From assembly GCA_964230195.1 (NCBI GenBank), contig CAXRGH010000060.1, forward strand, positions 1 to 15,330: a stretch of DNA of 15,330 bases, in the 5' to 3' direction. The notes below the pieces were generated by a model that had not been told where the DNA came from, searched no databases, and was given only the letters and a program-made list of their open reading frames with translations. Numbering within the stretch: the first letter of the stretch is position 1; every line of letters begins with the position of its first letter. Of the stretch, positions 7,558-14,275 are shown piece after piece. The position numbers and the translations under genes were made by a program. This DNA comes from CAXRGH01 sp964230195. GTDB lineage: Bacteria; Pseudomonadota; Gammaproteobacteria; Enterobacterales; Alteromonadaceae.

Positions 7558-8781
7558 ATGAAGCTTTTTAATAGTACACTAGTTGGCCTTTCTGTCATGC
7601 TCACTGCTTGTCAACTTGGCGAGTCAGTGAATCAAGAGCCGGTAGAACCAGCTATGAGTGCAGCAATGAAACGTTATAAAGACGTTTGGGATAACAAAAA
7701 TCCTGGTCAAAATGAGTTTTACGCTTCTTTCAGTTATCAGCCCGTGAAAGGTCTGGAACTTGAAGAGGGAGTGAGCCGACGCGACCCCAGTCAAATACTG
7801 AAGGTTGGAGATACTTATTATGTGTACTATACAAAGGTTGATCTAAGCACGTTACCAGTGGGCTACCAAAAAGCCGATGAAAATACACCGGCGAATACTT
7901 GGGACATGGGTGATATTTATTACGCAACATCAAAAGATACCATTCATTGGGAAGAGCAGGGAAAGGCTGTAGGGCGCGGACCTAAAGGTGAGTTCGATGA
8001 CCGTAGTGTATTCACTCCAGGGGTTCTCGAATGGGAAGGAAAGTACTATTTGTATTATCAGGCAGTACAATACCCATATAATCAACGTACAAAGAACGTG
8101 ATTGGAATGAGTTGGTCAGATAGTCCAGACGGTCCGTGGCACAGACACCCTGAACCAGTGCTGACGACGGGTAAGGCAGGTGTATGGAAAGGTAAGAAGC
8201 CAATTCGCTCATTGATTGAAGAAGAAGGCGACTTTGACAGCTTAAAAGTCCATGATCCGTACTTGCTCGTTTTTGACGGTAAAGTGTATCTTTACTATAA
8301 AGCACATCCTATGGGCTTGTCAGGACCCAAAGAATTAAGTTATCCTGATTTTTCTGGCGGTTTAGCAATAGCTGACTCACCGTTTGGACCATTTAAAAAA
8401 CACCCTCTTAACCCTGTGTTGAACAGTGGCCATGAGGTTGTATTGTGGCCTTACAAGTCGGGTATCGCTGCGTTAGTTACTGCAAATGGTCCCGAGAAAA
8501 ACACCATTCAATGGTCTCCAGACGGTGTTAATTTTGAGATTATGTCGCACGTTGTACTTCCGCCGGATGCAGCAGGTCCTTATGTACCTGATGCGTACAC
8601 TAATACCAAAAATGGTCAAGGGATAAAATGGGGATTGTCTCACGTCGCACAGCGTAGAAATCAACCTTATCCACATTTGATTCGATTTGAGACGGATTTA
8701 ACGGGTACAAAAGATCGCCGCAAAAAACGTGAAAATATTCGTTTTGAAGCCGACGCTCTTTATCAGTCAGATAAACGATAA
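7558..8781 (+). CDS. GH117-family alpha-L-glycosidase lipoprotein (3,6-anhydro-alpha-L-galactosidase-like)
   Basis: This is a 407-residue five-bladed beta-propeller glycosidase. Family GH117 enzymes remove 3,6-anhydro-alpha-L-galactose from the non-reducing end of agar-type neoagaro-oligosaccharides. The lipoprotein signal ends in LTAC (Cys18) with Gln next, so an outer-membrane location is likely. An N-terminal helix with AMKRYKDVWDN precedes NEFYASFSYQPVKGL, typical of the family. Motifs are SRRDPSQILKVGDTYYVYYT (Asp76), DDRSVFTPGVLE (~147-158), VHDPYLL (Asp233) and GHEVV (His292-Glu293). These match the RRDP, HDP and GHE catalytic sites known for the family, in which a histidine has been proposed as the acid. 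All key residues look intact. AAGGA at 7541-7545 is a somewhat distant ribosome site. GH117 also contains clades without confirmed agar activity, so the exact substrate is open. Confidence 0.88.
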   Translation: MKLFNSTLVGLSVMLTACQLGESVNQEPVEPAMSAAMKRYKDVWDNKNPGQNEFYASFSYQPVKGLELEEGVSRRDPSQILKVGDTYYVYYTKVDLSTLPVGYQKADENTPANTWDMGDIYYATSKDTIHWEEQGKAVGRGPKGEFDDRSVFTPGVLEWEGKYYLYYQAVQYPYNQRTKNVIGMSWSDSPDGPWHRHPEPVLTTGKAGVWKGKKPIRSLIEEEGDFDSLKVHDPYLLVFDGKVYLYYKAHPMGLSGPKELSYPDFSGGLAIADSPFGPFKKHPLNPVLNSGHEVVLWPYKSGIAALVTANGPEKNTIQWSPDGVNFEIMSHVVLPPDAAGPYVPDAYTNTKNGQGIKWGLSHVAQRRNQPYPHLIRFETDLTGTKDRRKKRENIRFEADALYQSDKR

Positions 8782-8813
8782 GTTTATAATTAGTCAGGAA
8801 TAAGGAATTTATT

Positions 8814-9068
8814 ATGATGAAAAAATTAGCAGTGTTATCGGTCATAGCATTATTGTCCACTTCTGCGATGGCGTCTAAGCAACGCAGTTTTGTGAAGTTA
8901 GATGATAATCAAGATCAGCAATTGTCATTGGAAGAGTTCTTGAAGTTTGTTAACAACACAGACCGCATGACAAAAGTTTTTAAATTTCGCGATAAAGATG
9001 GCAATGGCTACTTGTCGAAAGAAGAATATCTCTTGAAAAAGAAGAAGAGAAAGAAGAAAAACTCATAA
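8814..9068 (+). CDS. Small secreted EF-hand protein with lysine-rich tail
   Basis: This is 84 residues; the start is ATG 8814 (or the next codon, 8817), preceded by AAGGAA. A signal peptide covers ~1-20 (cleavage after SAMA), leaving ~64 mature residues, so it is probably periplasmic. There are two EF-hand loops: residues 30-41 (Asp, Asn, Asp, Gln, Ser and Glu at the ligand places) and 60-71 (DKDGNGYLSKEE, canonical). They should bind calcium. The C-terminus is almost all Lys/Arg (KKKKRKKKNS). It lies 32 bp after the GH117 gene and right before a strong terminator, so it is the last gene of the receptor-lipoprotein-GH117 unit. Its role is unknown; a Ca2+-responsive accessory or a binder of anionic glycan are possibilities only. 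Confidence 0.85.
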   Translation: MMKKLAVLSVIALLSTSAMASKQRSFVKLDDNQDQQLSLEEFLKFVNNTDRMTKVFKFRDKDGNGYLSKEEYLLKKKKRKKKNS

Positions 9069-9083
9069 ATATCAGTTGATTAC

Positions 9084-9113
9084 AAAGCCCGCTTCCAAGC
9101 GGGCTTTTATTTT
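9084..9113 (+). terminator. Rho-independent terminator of the first unit
   Basis: AAAGCCCGCT (9084-9093) pairs with AGCGGGCTTT (9098-9107) around TCCA, followed by a T-rich run (TATTTTTTT). It starts 16 bp after the EF-hand stop codon. Confidence 0.93.
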
Positions 9114-9177
9114 TTTGAACTGTATTCTTCGGTGAAATCAGTACTTATGACGAACTTCACGAAATAATACGTGTTGC

Positions 9178-9200
9178 TTTATCATCAAAAAAATGATAAA
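9178..9200. promoter_or_regulatory. Inverted repeat upstream of the permease operon
   Basis: TTTATCAT (9178-9185) and ATGATAAA (9193-9200) are perfect inverted copies with a seven-base spacer, CAAAAAA. It overlaps a possible weak promoter (TTGCTT at 9174-9179, GATAAA at 9195-9200, spacing 15). It could be an operator half-site pair. Confidence 0.35.
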
Positions 9201-9209
9201 AAATTTAAC

Positions 9210-9221
9210 ATTGTAAACAAT
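9210..9221. promoter_or_regulatory. Palindrome sharing the operator core of the receptor promoter
   Basis: ATTGTAAACAAT differs by one central base from the TTGTTAACAA core at 1585-1594 over the ten shared positions. It lies 46 bp before the permease start codon. Co-regulation of both operons by one DNA-binding protein is the simplest reading. The core is short and AT-rich, so chance is not excluded. Confidence 0.4.
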
Positions 9222-9267
9222 CGACAAATGCAATCGCATTCATCACAAATAAAAGAGGAATACCATT

Positions 9268-10272
9268 ATGGATTTTATCGTCGGTATCGGATTTACGTTA
9301 TCAGCAGGCCTCATGTTAGGTCTTTATGCACTCCCTCAAAAATATGCAACAGATTTTAAAGAGTCGAATATTTGGGGTATGTTCTTCTTGCTTGCAATGG
9401 TTGTTGTGCCATTAGTTAGTTCATTCACCATGATCAAAGGTGCAGCGACGATTTATAGTGACTTTATTGCCTCTGATGTGTTCATTCACTTGGCACTCGC
9501 AAGCTTCTTGTGGGGTGTAGGTATGGTAATGTGGGGTAAGGCTATTCACCACATTGGTCTGTCTCTCGGTTTCTCTATTTTCATTGGTACAGCAATTCTT
9601 GTGGGTAGCTTAATTGGTTTGTTCTCTGGTGGTCTTCCGGAAACCCAAAAACTGATCCTTATGTTGCTTGGTCTATTCTTTGTCTTACTCGGTATTTTTG
9701 CCAATGGTAAAGCGGGGATGCTTCGTGAAGCGAGTGGCTCCGAAGAGCAATCTGAAGAAAAAGGTTCTATGGCTGCAGGCATCGCGATTGCCGTGGTTGG
9801 TGGTATTCTTGTTGCTGGATTCAACTATGCGAATACGGTTGGAACACCGTCACTAAAAGCCGCTACTGTTGCGAATGGTAACCCTGAATGGATGGGTGCA
9901 CTCGCAGTTATGTCGTTAATCTACCTTTCAGGCGCCATTGTTACTGTTGTCTATTCAGTATGGCAACTCAACGCTAACAAGACGTGGGCAGCTTTCAAAA
10001 CACCTGCGCTGACTAAAAATACTGGTCTTATTTTAATCATGGCGGTGTTTAACTTCGGTGCGTCTGCGTTATTTGCCTACGGTGCGTTGAAGTTGGGCAG
10101 TGAAGGCGGTTCAATTGGTTATGCTATCTTTAATACCGTATCGGTGGTTGCCGCTACTGCAACGGGTATTGTCACCGGTGAGTGGAAAGACGCTCAATCG
10201 AAGGCTAAAACAGCGCTTAATTTTGGTTTATTAAGCATGGTTGTTGGTATTCTTGTTATCGCGGTGAGCTAA
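9268..10272 (+). CDS. RhaT-type sugar permease (drug/metabolite transporter superfamily)
   Basis: This is a 334-residue hydrophobic protein with about ten membrane helices in the inner membrane. The pattern resembles the L-rhamnose/H+ symporter RhaT of enteric bacteria: an N-terminal helix followed by GLYALPQKYA, a central WGVGMVMWGKAIHHIGLSLGFSIFIGTAILVGSL block similar to RhaT's [20 protein letters not shown] region, and a charged loop at ~150-165 between the halves. GAGGAA at 9255-9260 supports the ATG at 9268. The next gene, an epimerase, begins two bases after the stop. There are no rhamnose catabolic genes nearby. Beside GH117 and GH29 enzymes the cargo is more likely a 6-deoxy or anhydro L-hexose, L-galactose or L-fucose (inference). 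Confidence is high for the family and low for the sugar. Confidence 0.85.
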   Translation: MDFIVGIGFTLSAGLMLGLYALPQKYATDFKESNIWGMFFLLAMVVVPLVSSFTMIKGAATIYSDFIASDVFIHLALASFLWGVGMVMWGKAIHHIGLSLGFSIFIGTAILVGSLIGLFSGGLPETQKLILMLLGLFFVLLGIFANGKAGMLREASGSEEQSEEKGSMAAGIAIAVVGGILVAGFNYANTVGTPSLKAATVANGNPEWMGALAVMSLIYLSGAIVTVVYSVWQLNANKTWAAFKTPALTKNTGLILIMAVFNFGASALFAYGALKLGSEGGSIGYAIFNTVSVVAATATGIVTGEWKDAQSKAKTALNFGLLSMVVGILVIAVS

Positions 10273-10274
10273 TT

Positions 10275-11321
10275 ATGAGCTTGATAACAAAGGCCCCATT
10301 CGGCCAATTTAATGGGCAACCAGTAGATTTGTTTTCACTAAGCAATAACAGTGGGATGGTACTGAAAGTAATGACTTATGGTGCAACCATAACCTCATTA
10401 CAGGTACCATCTGCCAATGATGAGATTGACGATGTGGTCTGCGGCTTTGATACCTTTGATGAGTATTTTGCTGATGAGTACGTTGCTAATTCTCCCTATT
10501 TTGGTTGCGCTGTAGGCCGTTATGCCGCGCGTATCAAAGACGGTAAGTTCATGGTGAATAATCATCAGTATGCAGTTGCAACTAATGATGGTCCAAACCA
10601 CCTTCATGGTGGAGTTGTTGGTTTTGATAAGCAAGTGTGGAACGCTACCACGTACGAAACAGACGCTGGTGTAGGCATTCGGTTATCGCTCACATCATCC
10701 GATGGTGATGAAGGATATCCAGGAAATCTTGAAGTTGAGGTCGACTATTGTTTGACCCACGATAATGCGCTGTTGATAAATTACAAAGGTAAATCAGACC
10801 AAGATACGCCCTTGTCACTGACTAACCACAGTTATTTTAACTTAACAGGGTTTAAATCTGATATTAAAGACCATGAGTTACAACTAGCGGCCTCCGAGTT
10901 CCTATTACCCGATGACACTAACGTTCCGGTTGGTCACGTTGCAAGTGTTGGCAGTATTACTGATTTTACTGCCCAACGTTCATTGAGAAGCGCCTTTAAT
11001 GACCTTGAAAATGGTTTTGAACATTACTATGTTTTTGATGATCAAAGCCATACATTAAGAGAGGTGGCTTGTGTCTACGAACCTACATCTGGGAGAAAAA
11101 TGGTTGTAAAAACCACAGAGCCAGGCACCTTGTTTTATACTGGGTTCTACACCTCAGATGCCCTTAAACGTTCAGAGAACGTGCGGTTTGGTCAATTTAG
11201 GGCGTTGTGTTTGGAAACATCTAAGTATCCAAATGGTCCAAATATATCCGGTTCGCCTCGCAGTGTGACTGCCGCAGGCGAAACCTATCGAGAAACCACC
11301 GAGTTTCAATTTAGTTGGTAA
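10275..11321 (+). CDS. galM: Aldose 1-epimerase (mutarotase)
   Basis: This is 348 residues, the usual length for GalM. It interconverts alpha and beta anomers of galactose-like sugars. Key sites are intact: GPNHLHGG (His109 and His111), SLTNHSYFNLTG (His185, the expected acid) and LCLETSKYPNGPN (Glu314, the expected base). No signal peptide is seen, so it is cytoplasmic. Its start is two bases after the permease stop. The ribosome site (GGTGAG, 10262-10267) lies inside the last permease codons, pointing to translational coupling. That coupling suggests it acts on the sugar imported by the permease. It may prefer an L-sugar given the context, but the sequence alone cannot show this. Confidence 0.93.
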   Translation: MSLITKAPFGQFNGQPVDLFSLSNNSGMVLKVMTYGATITSLQVPSANDEIDDVVCGFDTFDEYFADEYVANSPYFGCAVGRYAARIKDGKFMVNNHQYAVATNDGPNHLHGGVVGFDKQVWNATTYETDAGVGIRLSLTSSDGDEGYPGNLEVEVDYCLTHDNALLINYKGKSDQDTPLSLTNHSYFNLTGFKSDIKDHELQLAASEFLLPDDTNVPVGHVASVGSITDFTAQRSLRSAFNDLENGFEHYYVFDDQSHTLREVACVYEPTSGRKMVVKTTEPGTLFYTGFYTSDALKRSENVRFGQFRALCLETSKYPNGPNISGSPRSVTAAGETYRETTEFQFSW

Positions 11322-11339
11322 TTAGTAGTTGGATTTTAA

Positions 11340-12995
11340 ATGAAAAAATTAGCTTTAGCTGTAGCGCTGGCCGCTACCACCTCAATGTCTGCATGTGCAG
11401 GTAAGTATGATGCAAATTGGGAATCTTTAGCAAAACATAATGAGACCCCTGAATGGTTCCGTGATGCAAAGTTCGGGATCTATTTTCACTGGGGTCCATA
11501 CTCGGTTCCAGCATACGGGAACGAGCACTATCCACGAACCATGTATGGCCACCCGAGTGGTAAAAAACCGGTCAAAACCGCAAAGTCTAGATTCCAGCCT
11601 GCAGTTGGGTTCCAAACATTCAGAGAACACGAACATCACAAAAAAGCGTATGGTGATCCAAGTGAGTTTGAATACCATGATCTGATCCCGTTATTTAAAG
11701 CACCCAATTTTGATGCTGAAGAGTGGGCCGATTTATTCTATCTCGCAGGTGCGAAATTTGCAGGCCCTGTTGCTGAGCACCATGATGGGTTTGCTATGTG
11801 GGATTCTGAGGTGACTCCTTGGAACGCCGCTGATATGGGACCAAAGCGCGATATCGTTGGTGAAATGAACAAGGCAATTCGCAAGCGTGGAATGAAATAT
11901 ATAACCACGTTCCATCATGCCAAAGGCGGTATGCCAGATACCTCAGATTTATTGAATGATGATGGTAAAGGTGGTGCGCCAGGATTCGATATCGAAGAGA
12001 ACGTTTCTACAAAAAAACTCAGTGCTGAAATGTTTAAAGCGAAACGTTGGTGGCATTACTTTGGTCGTGAACAGCATTTGAATCGTACGAAACCAGGGCA
12101 TGTTGACTCGCCTGAAATGCAAAAGCTTTACGGTAATATGCCTCGCGAAGCGTGGCTTGACATGTGGAATGTGAAGCTAGAAGAAGTGATTGACCAATAC
12201 CAGCCAGACCTAATTTGGTTTGACTCATGGTTAGATCGCATTCCAGAAAAAAATCGTCAAGAATTTGCTGCCTACTATCTGAATGCTGCGGATAAGTGGG
12301 GGAAAGACGTTGCTATTACGTATAAACAAGAAGATATGCCACACTCAGTTGGTATTGAGGATTTTGAAAAAGGCCGCTTGGACCGTTTAACTGAGTTTGC
12401 TTGGTTGACTGATGACACTATTAGTTCAGGCAGTTGGGCTTCAACGGGGAGTTGGTCATACACTGAAGAGTTAGTTATCCGCGAAGGAAAAGAACTCCTT
12501 CATACTTTGATTGATATTGTCAGTAAGAATGGTCAGTTATTGTTGAATATCTCGCCGACTGCTGATGGCATCATCCCTGAAGCCCAGCGTCAATCGTTAT
12601 TAGAAATGGGTACATGGTTACGTGCAAACGGTGAAGCTATCTACAATACAAGACCATTCAACGTTTACGGTGAAGGTCCTAAGCGTATGAAAGGTTCAGG
12701 CCACTTTACCTTGATGGAAGGGTCATATAACCAAGAGAATATTCGCTTTACTCGTAATGGTTCGACAATCTATGCGTTACAACTCGGTTGGCCTGGTAGT
12801 GAAGTCACGACAACCATTAAGTCGATTAGTGCAAAGCAGTACGGTGACTTAGAGATAACAAATGTCTCTGTCGTAGACTCGCCAGAAGCAATTGAATGGT
12901 CGCTTACAGATGAAGGGTTGACAGTAACAACACCATTTAGAGCGCCTAATAAAGTGGCAATTGCTTATAAAATTGAGACAAACGGTAAGTTTTAA
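11340..12995 (+). CDS. GH29-family alpha-L-fucosidase / alpha-L-galactosidase-like lipoprotein
   Basis: This is a 551-residue exo-glycosidase that would release terminal alpha-L-fucose or related L-galactose. A lipoprotein signal ends in SMSAC (Cys19), with Ala next, so it is likely outer-membrane anchored. GH29 landmarks are WFRDAKFGIYFHWGPYS (~39-55), KFAGPVAEHHDGFAMWDS (~139-156), PKRDIVGEM (~168-176), YQPDLIWFDSW (Asp295, the expected nucleophile) and NGQLLLNISPTADG (~397-410). The usual AKHHDGF reads AEHHDGF. After ~435 comes a C-terminal beta-domain. Long segments at ~60-110 and ~198-270 are larger than in simple family members. The acid/base residue is not conserved enough in GH29 for me to name it. 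It follows the epimerase by 18 bp and ends the second operon before a strong terminator. Fucosidase versus galactosidase cannot be settled here; BpGH29 of a gut porphyran pathway shows that this family includes alpha-L-galactosidases. Confidence 0.9.
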   Translation: MKKLALAVALAATTSMSACAGKYDANWESLAKHNETPEWFRDAKFGIYFHWGPYSVPAYGNEHYPRTMYGHPSGKKPVKTAKSRFQPAVGFQTFREHEHHKKAYGDPSEFEYHDLIPLFKAPNFDAEEWADLFYLAGAKFAGPVAEHHDGFAMWDSEVTPWNAADMGPKRDIVGEMNKAIRKRGMKYITTFHHAKGGMPDTSDLLNDDGKGGAPGFDIEENVSTKKLSAEMFKAKRWWHYFGREQHLNRTKPGHVDSPEMQKLYGNMPREAWLDMWNVKLEEVIDQYQPDLIWFDSWLDRIPEKNRQEFAAYYLNAADKWGKDVAITYKQEDMPHSVGIEDFEKGRLDRLTEFAWLTDDTISSGSWASTGSWSYTEELVIREGKELLHTLIDIVSKNGQLLLNISPTADGIIPEAQRQSLLEMGTWLRANGEAIYNTRPFNVYGEGPKRMKGSGHFTLMEGSYNQENIRFTRNGSTIYALQLGWPGSEVTTTIKSISAKQYGDLEITNVSVVDSPEAIEWSLTDEGLTVTTPFRAPNKVAIAYKIETNGKF

Positions 12996-13018
12996 TATTA
13001 TCGGTTAAATATGCACTG

Positions 13019-13050
13019 AAAGGGGACGATTTATATCGTCCCCTTTTTTT
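13019..13050 (+). terminator. Rho-independent terminator of the second unit
   Basis: AAAGGGGACGAT (13019-13030) pairs perfectly with ATCGTCCCCTTT (13035-13046) around TTAT, followed by further T residues. The 12-bp stem is the strongest terminator in the window and separates the sugar genes from dapB. Confidence 0.95.
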
Positions 13051-13110
13051 ATATGCATCAATAGTTGGGCAATCTGTTGTAATCTTTGGCATTATACGTG
13101 GCATATCATA

Positions 13111-13128
13111 GAGCTCAGTATTGAGCTC
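13111..13128 (+). promoter_or_regulatory. Hairpin in the dapB leader
   Basis: GAGCTCA (13111-13117) and TGAGCTC (13122-13128) form a perfect seven-pair inverted repeat with a GTAT loop. It is ten bases before the dapB ribosome site (GGAGAGG, 13139-13145). It could be an operator or an RNA hairpin affecting translation. No lysine riboswitch fits in the ~100 bases available. Confidence 0.4.
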
Positions 13129-13152
13129 AACCAATAATGGAGAGGTAATATC

Positions 13153-13944
13153 ATGCAGATCGGACTATTCGGCGGCACTGGACGTATGGGACGTGCAAAC
13201 ATACAAGCCATCATTCAAGATGAAGAGATAAGCTTGGGTTCCGTTCAAGCGCGAGCAACGTCAAGCCTGATGGGGTGTGACGCTGGGGAGTTAGCTGGAC
13301 TCGGTAAGTTAGGTGTCGCTGTTACTGCATCGTTAGAACCACAGGCTGTTGATGTCGTTATTGACTTCACCTTGCCTGAAACACTATCAGCAAATTTGGA
13401 ATGGTGTATCAAGCATCAAAAGCCAATTGTGATTGGTACAACAGGCTTAGACGATTCACAAATGCAGCAAATTCGTGACGCAGCGCAACAGATACCGGTG
13501 GTTTGGGCTGCCAACATGAGTGTTGGTATAAATTTGTTGTTAAACCTCGTTAAACAAGCCTCCGAAGTGCTGGGAGATACTGCTGATATTGAAATCATCG
13601 AAGCTCACCATAGACATAAGATAGATGCGCCTTCCGGTACGGCAGTCGTACTGGGTAAAACTGTTGCTGATGCCTTAGGTAGAGACCTATCCAAGTGCGC
13701 TGTATATGGTCGAGAGGGAAATACCGGTGAACGAGAACAGAACACCATTGGATTTGCGACTGTCCGTGGTGGTGATGTGGTGGGAGACCACACTGTGTTG
13801 TTTGCTGATGAGGGGGAAAGAGTCGAATTAACCCATAAGGCATCGAGTCGTCTTACCTTTGCAAAGGGAGCGGTTAGAGCAGCCAAGTGGTTATCTCGGC
13901 AATCGGCCGGATTATACGGAATGAGTGATGTCCTCGGATTTTAA
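13153..13944 (+). CDS. dapB: 4-hydroxy-tetrahydrodipicolinate reductase
   Basis: This is 263 residues, close to the ~270 of gammaproteobacterial DapB. It reduces the 4-hydroxy-tetrahydrodipicolinate formed by DapA, using NAD(P)H, in the diaminopimelate/lysine pathway in the cytoplasm. The N-terminal nucleotide-binding motif is GLFGGTGRMGR (residues 4-14). The catalytic and substrate-binding motif is EAHHRHKIDAPSGTA (~150-164; His152 and Lys156 as in the E. coli enzyme's His159/Lys163). Other typical pieces are VIDFTLPE (~69-76), IGTTGLD (~94-100) and WAANMSVGINLL (~118-129). The start is supported by GGAGAGG seven bases upstream. Its neighbour carA gives the standard gammaproteobacterial order. 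Confidence 0.98.
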   Translation: MQIGLFGGTGRMGRANIQAIIQDEEISLGSVQARATSSLMGCDAGELAGLGKLGVAVTASLEPQAVDVVIDFTLPETLSANLEWCIKHQKPIVIGTTGLDDSQMQQIRDAAQQIPVVWAANMSVGINLLLNLVKQASEVLGDTADIEIIEAHHRHKIDAPSGTAVVLGKTVADALGRDLSKCAVYGREGNTGEREQNTIGFATVRGGDVVGDHTVLFADEGERVELTHKASSRLTFAKGAVRAAKWLSRQSAGLYGMSDVLGF

Positions 13945-14055
13945 TCATTATAAACGTGTAAAATGCTCATAATTAAAGAATATAACATAGTGTTTTAAGA
14001 GGTTGGCTAATCAAAAGTGGATAAACTTCTGTTTTTGGGTGTTTGTAAATTTTAA

Positions 14056-14085
14056 ATGGACGATTTTGATAGTGTCATGTATACT
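14056..14085 (+). promoter_or_regulatory. Candidate carA promoter in the 331-bp dapB-carA gap
   Basis: TGGACG (14057-14062) and TATACT (14080-14085) are 17 bp apart, the best sigma70-like pair in the gap 13945-14275. A seven-base direct repeat (GAATTTG at 14091-14097 and 14101-14107) sits at the expected start point. A second weaker -10 (TACAAT, 14218-14223) lies downstream of the hairpin at 14147-14180. The rest of the gap, 13945-14055, is AT-rich and I see no gene or clear structure in it. Confidence 0.45.
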
Positions 14086-14146
14086 ACTGCGAATTTGCCA
14101 GAATTTGACAAATAGTGGGGCGAAGAGCTAAACAAGCGACGAAGAT

Positions 14147-14187
14147 GGGAAATAATTGAAGAGCTGGTCAGTTTATTCCCGTTTTTT
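14147..14187 (+). terminator. Hairpin plus six T residues in the carA leader: attenuator or dapB terminator
   Basis: GGGAA (14147-14151) pairs with TTCCC (14176-14180), TAA (14153-14155) with TTA (14173-14175), and TTGA (14156-14159) with TCAG (14168-14171), with single-base bulges at 14152 and 14172. G and TTTTTT follow (14182-14187). It lies 89 bp before the carA start codon and downstream of the best promoter, so an attenuator is possible. If the real carA promoter is the weak one at ~14218, it would simply end dapB transcripts. Confidence 0.55.
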
Positions 14188-14275
14188 GTAAAAGTAAAGA
14201 GAATCGTGCCAGATTACTACAATTTAATGCAGCATTTGTGGTAAATCGGACAGGCAATGCAATGGGGAGGTTAGT

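Noticed and set aside
8947..8956. Perfect TTGTTAACAA inside the EF-hand gene as a third operator
   Set aside because: It is within coding sequence for Phe-Val-Asn-Asn with no promoter nearby and no outer dyad arms; probably chance.
9171..9359. 62-codon plus-strand frame overlapping the permease start
   Set aside because: It lies in another frame over the control region and permease start, has no ribosome site and no recognisable features.
13595..13886. Two minus-strand frames inside dapB
   Set aside because: They overlap an intact, well-conserved dapB and show no protein features of their own.
14045..14060. Possible ArgR box (TGTAAATTTTAAATGG) at the carA promoter
   Set aside because: It lies where an ArgR site might be, but the match to the palindromic consensus is poor and the AT-rich DNA makes such matches likely by chance.
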